Origin: Acetatifactor sp.
GTDB lineage: Bacteria > Bacillota > Clostridia > Lachnospirales > Lachnospiraceae
Assembly (NCBI GenBank): GCA_016303085.1
Contig: JAEDMI010000095.1
Coordinates: 1 to 9,511 of the forward strand
DNA length: 9,511 nt
Direction: 5' to 3'
Made by a program: the position numbers and the translations under genes
Shown here: positions 7,461 to 9,511 of the stretch, in pieces
Position numbering within the stretch: the first letter of the stretch is position 1
Layout: each line of letters begins with the position of its first letter
The notes under the pieces: model-generated
The model's input: only the letters and a program-made list of their open reading frames with translations
Databases searched by the model: none
What the model was told of the DNA's origin: nothing

Positions 7461-7472
7461 ATGCGGAATTAA
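7461..7472 (+). CDS. Possible three-codon upstream ORF (Met-Arg-Asn)
   Basis: ATG CGG AAT TAA follows a purine-rich, Shine-Dalgarno-like AAGGGGTGG (7448-7456) at a workable distance. Both lie in the 5' arm of the long leader stem, so an initiating or stalled ribosome would open the lower part of that stem. Short leader ORFs are established in the attenuators of some antibiotic-resistance ABC-F genes (Listeria lmo0919 and B. subtilis vmlR leaders are regulated by attenuation). That this one is translated is inference. A second mini-ORF, Met-Lys-Leu-Leu (7488-7502), has no convincing ribosome binding site. Confidence 0.3.
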   Translation: MRN

Positions 7473-7523
7473 TCAACTTTTGAGAACATGAAACTGCTTT
7501 GACGGTTGAAGGCGGGAACTTTC

Positions 7524-7549
7524 CGGTATAGCCCTGCTATACTGTTTTT
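7524..7549 (+). terminator. Hairpin with U-run inside the ABC-F leader (possible attenuator)
   Basis: CGGTATAG (7524-7531) pairs with CTATACTG (7537-7544) through 8 bp, including one G-U, around a CCCTG loop, and is followed at once by TTTTT. This is terminator-like and would stop transcription about 140 bp before the ABC-F gene. The stem is A/U-rich and so only moderately strong. The same bases contain an extended -10 sequence (TGCTATACT, 7535-7543), so a downstream promoter is a competing reading, but no good -35 box lies 17 bp upstream. Confidence 0.4.
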
Positions 7550-7624
7550 CATGTTGCCAAAAGTGGATTACTTTCGCGTATCCGCTCTTTCTTTGTGCAA
7601 AAAAATTCCAAAGAACGGTTTATG

Positions 7625-7662
7625 AGACGGTATCCCTTTTGCGTGGCAGCAGGATACCGTCT
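7625..7662 (+). promoter_or_regulatory. 11-bp perfect hairpin ahead of the ABC-F ribosome binding site
   Basis: AGACGGTATCC (7625-7635) and GGATACCGTCT (7652-7662) are perfectly complementary around a 16-nt loop, in which TGC and GCA can pair further. Only a weak T-rich stretch (TTGCGTT) follows, so it is a poor terminator as it stands. It ends 12 nt before AAGGAGG. GGATAC in the descending arm could also pair with GTATCC (7578-7583) in the long leader stem, giving a possible alternative fold. Confidence 0.5.
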
Positions 7663-7687
7663 TGCGTTATAGACAAGGAGGAATTTT

Positions 7688-9271
7688 ATGGCACAAATTA
7701 CTGCATCCAATTTGACCTTCTGCTATGAAGGCAGCTACGATAATATTTTTGAAAATGTATCATTTCAGATTGATACTGACTGGAGACTGGGGTTTATCGG
7801 AAGAAACGGAAAGGGAAAGACTACTTTTCTGCGGCTTTTGCAGGGGAAATATGAATATCAGGGAAGCATCAGTACTTCCGCTGTCTTTGATTATTTCCCA
7901 TACACGGTGACCGAAGAGCAGGAGCAGCTGCCGGCGGCGGAGCTTTTTGAACAGTTGAAGCCGGATTTTGAACTGTGGAGAGTGCTCTGTGAGCTGGAGC
8001 AGCTGGTGCTGGAGCCGGAATGTCTGTTTCGGCCCTTCGGCACTCTGAGCCACGGAGAGCGCACCAAGGCCATGCTGGCGCTGCTGTTTTCCCGGGAAAA
8101 TTTTTTCCTGTTAATCGATGAACCCACAAATCATCTGGACGCGGAAGCGAGACAGGTAGTGCGGGATTATTTAAAGAGCAAGAAGGGATTTATTCTTGTC
8201 TCTCATGACAGAGAACTGCTGGACGCCTGCATTGACCATGTGTTGGTACTGAACCGCAACTCCATCCGGGTGGAGAAGGGAAATTTCAGCAGCTGGTGGG
8301 AAAACAAGGAGCGGATGGACAGCTTTAACCGGGCAGAGAATGAGAAACACCTGCGGGAAATCGGAAAGCTGAAGGAGGCTGCGGACAGGACAGCCCGCTG
8401 GGCGGAAAAGAACGAGAGGACGAAGATAGGTTTTGACCCAATAAAGGAGCATGACAGATTTCTGGATACCAGAGCCTACATCGGTTCAAAGACCAAGAAA
8501 CTTCAGAGCCGTGTAAAAAATACAGAGCGCCGCATTGAAGATGAGATTGCGGAGAAGGAAGGACTGTTGAAGGATATCGAAAGCCCGGTGGATTTGAAAC
8601 TGATGCCACTGGACTTCCACAAGGAGGTATATGTGCTGACCCGGGATTTCGGCCTTGGATATCTGCCGGGAAATGTGGGGCAGGGAGATACGGAGGGAAG
8701 GCCGCATATGGTGCTTCAAAACTTTCGGTTTGAGCTGCGCAGAGGAGAGCGCATCTTGTTGAAAGGTGCCAATGGCTGCGGTAAGTCCAGTTTTATTAAG
8801 GCGGTGCTGGAGGCGGCAGAATCGGGAAACGGAAGAGAGGCCGGAAGGGTTTTCTCCGGCATACTGGAGGTGTCAAAGGGCTTAATAATATCCTATGTGA
8901 ATCAGGACACGTCGTTCCTGAGAGGCAGCCTCTCCCATTTTGCTGAAGAGAGAGGACTTGAGGAGAGCCTGCTCAAAGCCCTGCTGCGACAGCTGGATTT
9001 TGAGAGGGTGCAGTTTGAAAAGAACATGGAGGAGTATTCGGAGGGGCAGAAGAAAAAGGTGCTGTTGGCAGCAAGCCTGCTGACACCGGCGCACCTTTAC
9101 ATCTGGGATGAACCACTGAACTTTATCGACATTTTTTCCAGAATGCAGTTGGAAAGCCTGATTTTAAAATATCAGCCTACCATGCTCCTGGTGGAGCACG
9201 ATGCCGTGTTCGGAGAGAAGGTGGCTACGAAAGTTGTAAATATGGTGCCTCCTACTCATAAAATGCCTTGA
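7688..9271 (+). CDS. Lsa/CplR-type ABC-F ribosome protection protein
   Basis: The 527-residue cytoplasmic protein carries two ATP-binding cassettes and no membrane segments, as in ABC-F proteins. It is closest by eye to Lsa(A), including DTDWRLGFIGRNGKGKTT, LLIDEPTNHLD and LYIWDEPLNFID. Cassette 1 has Walker A GRNGKGKT (38-45), signature LSHGE (120-124), catalytic Glu145 and switch His173. The charged coiled-coil inter-domain linker that reaches the peptidyl transferase centre spans about 200-295. Cassette 2 has Walker A GANGCGKS (360-367), signature YSEGQ (450-454), catalytic Glu475 and switch His504. Lsa-type members displace lincosamides, streptogramin A and pleuromutilins from the ribosome; resistance here is inferred, and a housekeeping translation role is possible. 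AAGGAGG (7675-7681) with a 6-nt spacer sets the ATG at 7688. The long structured leader points to inducible expression. Its last 20 bp overlap the convergent downstream gene. Confidence 0.9.
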   Translation: MAQITASNLTFCYEGSYDNIFENVSFQIDTDWRLGFIGRNGKGKTTFLRLLQGKYEYQGSISTSAVFDYFPYTVTEEQEQLPAAELFEQLKPDFELWRVLCELEQLVLEPECLFRPFGTLSHGERTKAMLALLFSRENFFLLIDEPTNHLDAEARQVVRDYLKSKKGFILVSHDRELLDACIDHVLVLNRNSIRVEKGNFSSWWENKERMDSFNRAENEKHLREIGKLKEAADRTARWAEKNERTKIGFDPIKEHDRFLDTRAYIGSKTKKLQSRVKNTERRIEDEIAEKEGLLKDIESPVDLKLMPLDFHKEVYVLTRDFGLGYLPGNVGQGDTEGRPHMVLQNFRFELRRGERILLKGANGCGKSSFIKAVLEAAESGNGREAGRVFSGILEVSKGLIISYVNQDTSFLRGSLSHFAEERGLEESLLKALLRQLDFERVQFEKNMEEYSEGQKKKVLLAASLLTPAHLYIWDEPLNFIDIFSRMQLESLILKYQPTMLLVEHDAVFGEKVATKVVNMVPPTHKMP

Positions 9272-9511
9272 CCCGGATAGCCTGATTGTAGTCGCCGAAC
9301 TGCTCTCCGAATAAGGTACAGCCGCCGCAGTTTGCGGTGTCCTCCGGCACCTCGATACGGAGGGTAAGCAGACTGTTGTAATCAATGTTCAGCTTGTCTA
9401 TGGTGACGGCGGAGAGCTTCTGTCCGCCGTCCATGAAGGTTCCCTCTTCATTGATAATCAGAGTCTTCAGCAACCCATACTGATTCAGGCTTTCCGGCCA
9501 CCAGGCGGGGG
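9252..9511 (-). CDS. C-terminal part of an unrecognised protein (5' end outside window)
   Basis: The minus-strand frame is open from the window edge to TAG at 9252-9254, giving about 86 C-terminal residues. It begins PAWWPESLNQYGLLKTL and ends GEQFGDYNQAIRVKAFYE. A TTG at 9473 lacks a good ribosome binding site, and coding sequence clearly continues upstream of it, so the gene starts outside the window. The segment looks like a compact beta-rich domain (alternating hydrophobic strands in KLSAVTIDKLNI and LLTLRIEVPED) with Gly-rich GGCTLFGEQFGDYN near the end and two Cys (CGGC). It faintly recalls C-terminal domains of some clostridial helix-turn-helix regulators, but I cannot confirm this and assign no function. 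It converges on the ABC-F gene with a 20-bp overlap. Confidence 0.65.
   Translation of the reverse strand, partial: PAWWPESLNQYGLLKTLIINEEGTFMDGGQKLSAVTIDKLNIDYNSLLTLRIEVPEDTANCGGCTLFGEQFGDYNQAIRVKAFYE

Larger units (their letters stand above)
7446..7592 (+). ncRNA. Candidate structured leader RNA: long stem with three-way junction
   Basis: Bases 7446-7493 pair with 7547-7592 in a 41-pair imperfect stem. The blocks, base to tip, are 7446-7457 with 7581-7592 (12 pairs), 7461-7468 with 7572-7579 (8), 7470-7474 with 7566-7570 (5), 7476-7482 with 7558-7564 (7) and 7485-7493 with 7547-7555 (9). Only small internal loops separate them. At the tip are two hairpins: 7494-7500 with 7509-7515 (7 pairs) and 7524-7531 with 7537-7544 (8 pairs). 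Nine G-U pairs in total would be A-C mismatches on the other strand, so the RNA is read on the + strand. Its place between a promoter and an ABC-F resistance-type gene suggests a cis-acting attenuator. An independent small RNA or a folded mobile repeat is possible, though I see no target-site duplication. I do not recognise a known RNA family. Confidence 0.6.
7290..7687. other. Divergent intergenic region, GH2 (-) / ABC-F (+)
   Basis: This 398-bp stretch holds no ordinary protein gene. Reading left to right it contains the GH2 leader and promoter with a palindrome, an unassigned spacer (about 7346-7400), a candidate + strand promoter, the long structured RNA, and an alternative 7-bp pairing of TTCTTTG (7589-7595) with CAAAGAA (7609-7615) that would compete with the base of the long stem. 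The 11-bp hairpin and the perfect ABC-F Shine-Dalgarno AAGGAGG (7675-7681) follow. Confidence 0.7.

Noticed and set aside
7446..7592. Miniature inverted-repeat transposable element
   Set aside because: The long inverted repeat suggests it, but the flanks show no target-site duplication and the many G-U pairs favour an RNA. Not fully excluded without a copy-number search.
7446..7592. 6S RNA, SRP RNA or T-box
   Set aside because: There is no central open bubble as in 6S, no SRP apical GGAAG/AGCA motif at the right place, and no T-box AGGGUGGNACCGCG sequence.

Overview
The window looks like chromosomal DNA from a gut-type anaerobic Firmicute of the Clostridia, most likely Lachnospiraceae. This rests on protein families and style (xylulokinase next to a DUF4867 protein and a fucose-isomerase-like protein, a MepA/NorM-like MATE pump, an Lsa-type ABC-F protein), on strong AGGAGG-type ribosome binding sites and on moderate GC. 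It is an inference from reading; no database search was possible. There are six real genes plus the end of a seventh. No rRNA, tRNA, CRISPR, transposase or phage gene is visible.

Region 1 (1-3900, + strand) is a sugar-catabolism cluster: a xylulokinase-type FGGY kinase whose first residues lie before the window, a small uncharacterised DUF4867 protein with a cupin-like His/Glu pattern, and an L-fucose/D-arabinose-isomerase-family protein. A strong hairpin terminator (about 3856-3898) closes it. The likely logic is aldose to ketose to ketose phosphate, with DUF4867 as an unknown accessory enzyme. The sugar cannot be fixed from sequence alone.

Region 2 (3901-7345) holds two convergent genes: a MATE efflux transporter (+) and a cytoplasmic glycoside hydrolase family 2 enzyme (-). 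Their 3' ends overlap by 62 bp, and the overlap is exactly the non-conserved tail of the hydrolase. The hydrolase has a good promoter (TTTACT-17-TATAAT) with a 17-bp palindrome over the -10 box.

Region 3 (7346-9271, + strand) is an Lsa/CplR-type ABC-F ribosome-protection gene preceded by a roughly 250-nt leader. The leader folds by eye into a long three-way-junction RNA: a 41-pair imperfect stem from 7446-7493 to 7547-7592 capped by two hairpins, with nine G-U pairs that make sense only on the + strand. It also holds a three-codon upstream ORF with a Shine-Dalgarno-like sequence, a hairpin followed by a U-run, and a second 11-bp perfect hairpin just before the ABC-F ribosome binding site. This resembles an antibiotic-responsive attenuator and is the most interesting element in the window.

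Region 4 (9252-9511, - strand) is the C-terminal end of a gene I do not recognise with confidence. It converges on and overlaps the ABC-F gene by 20 bp.
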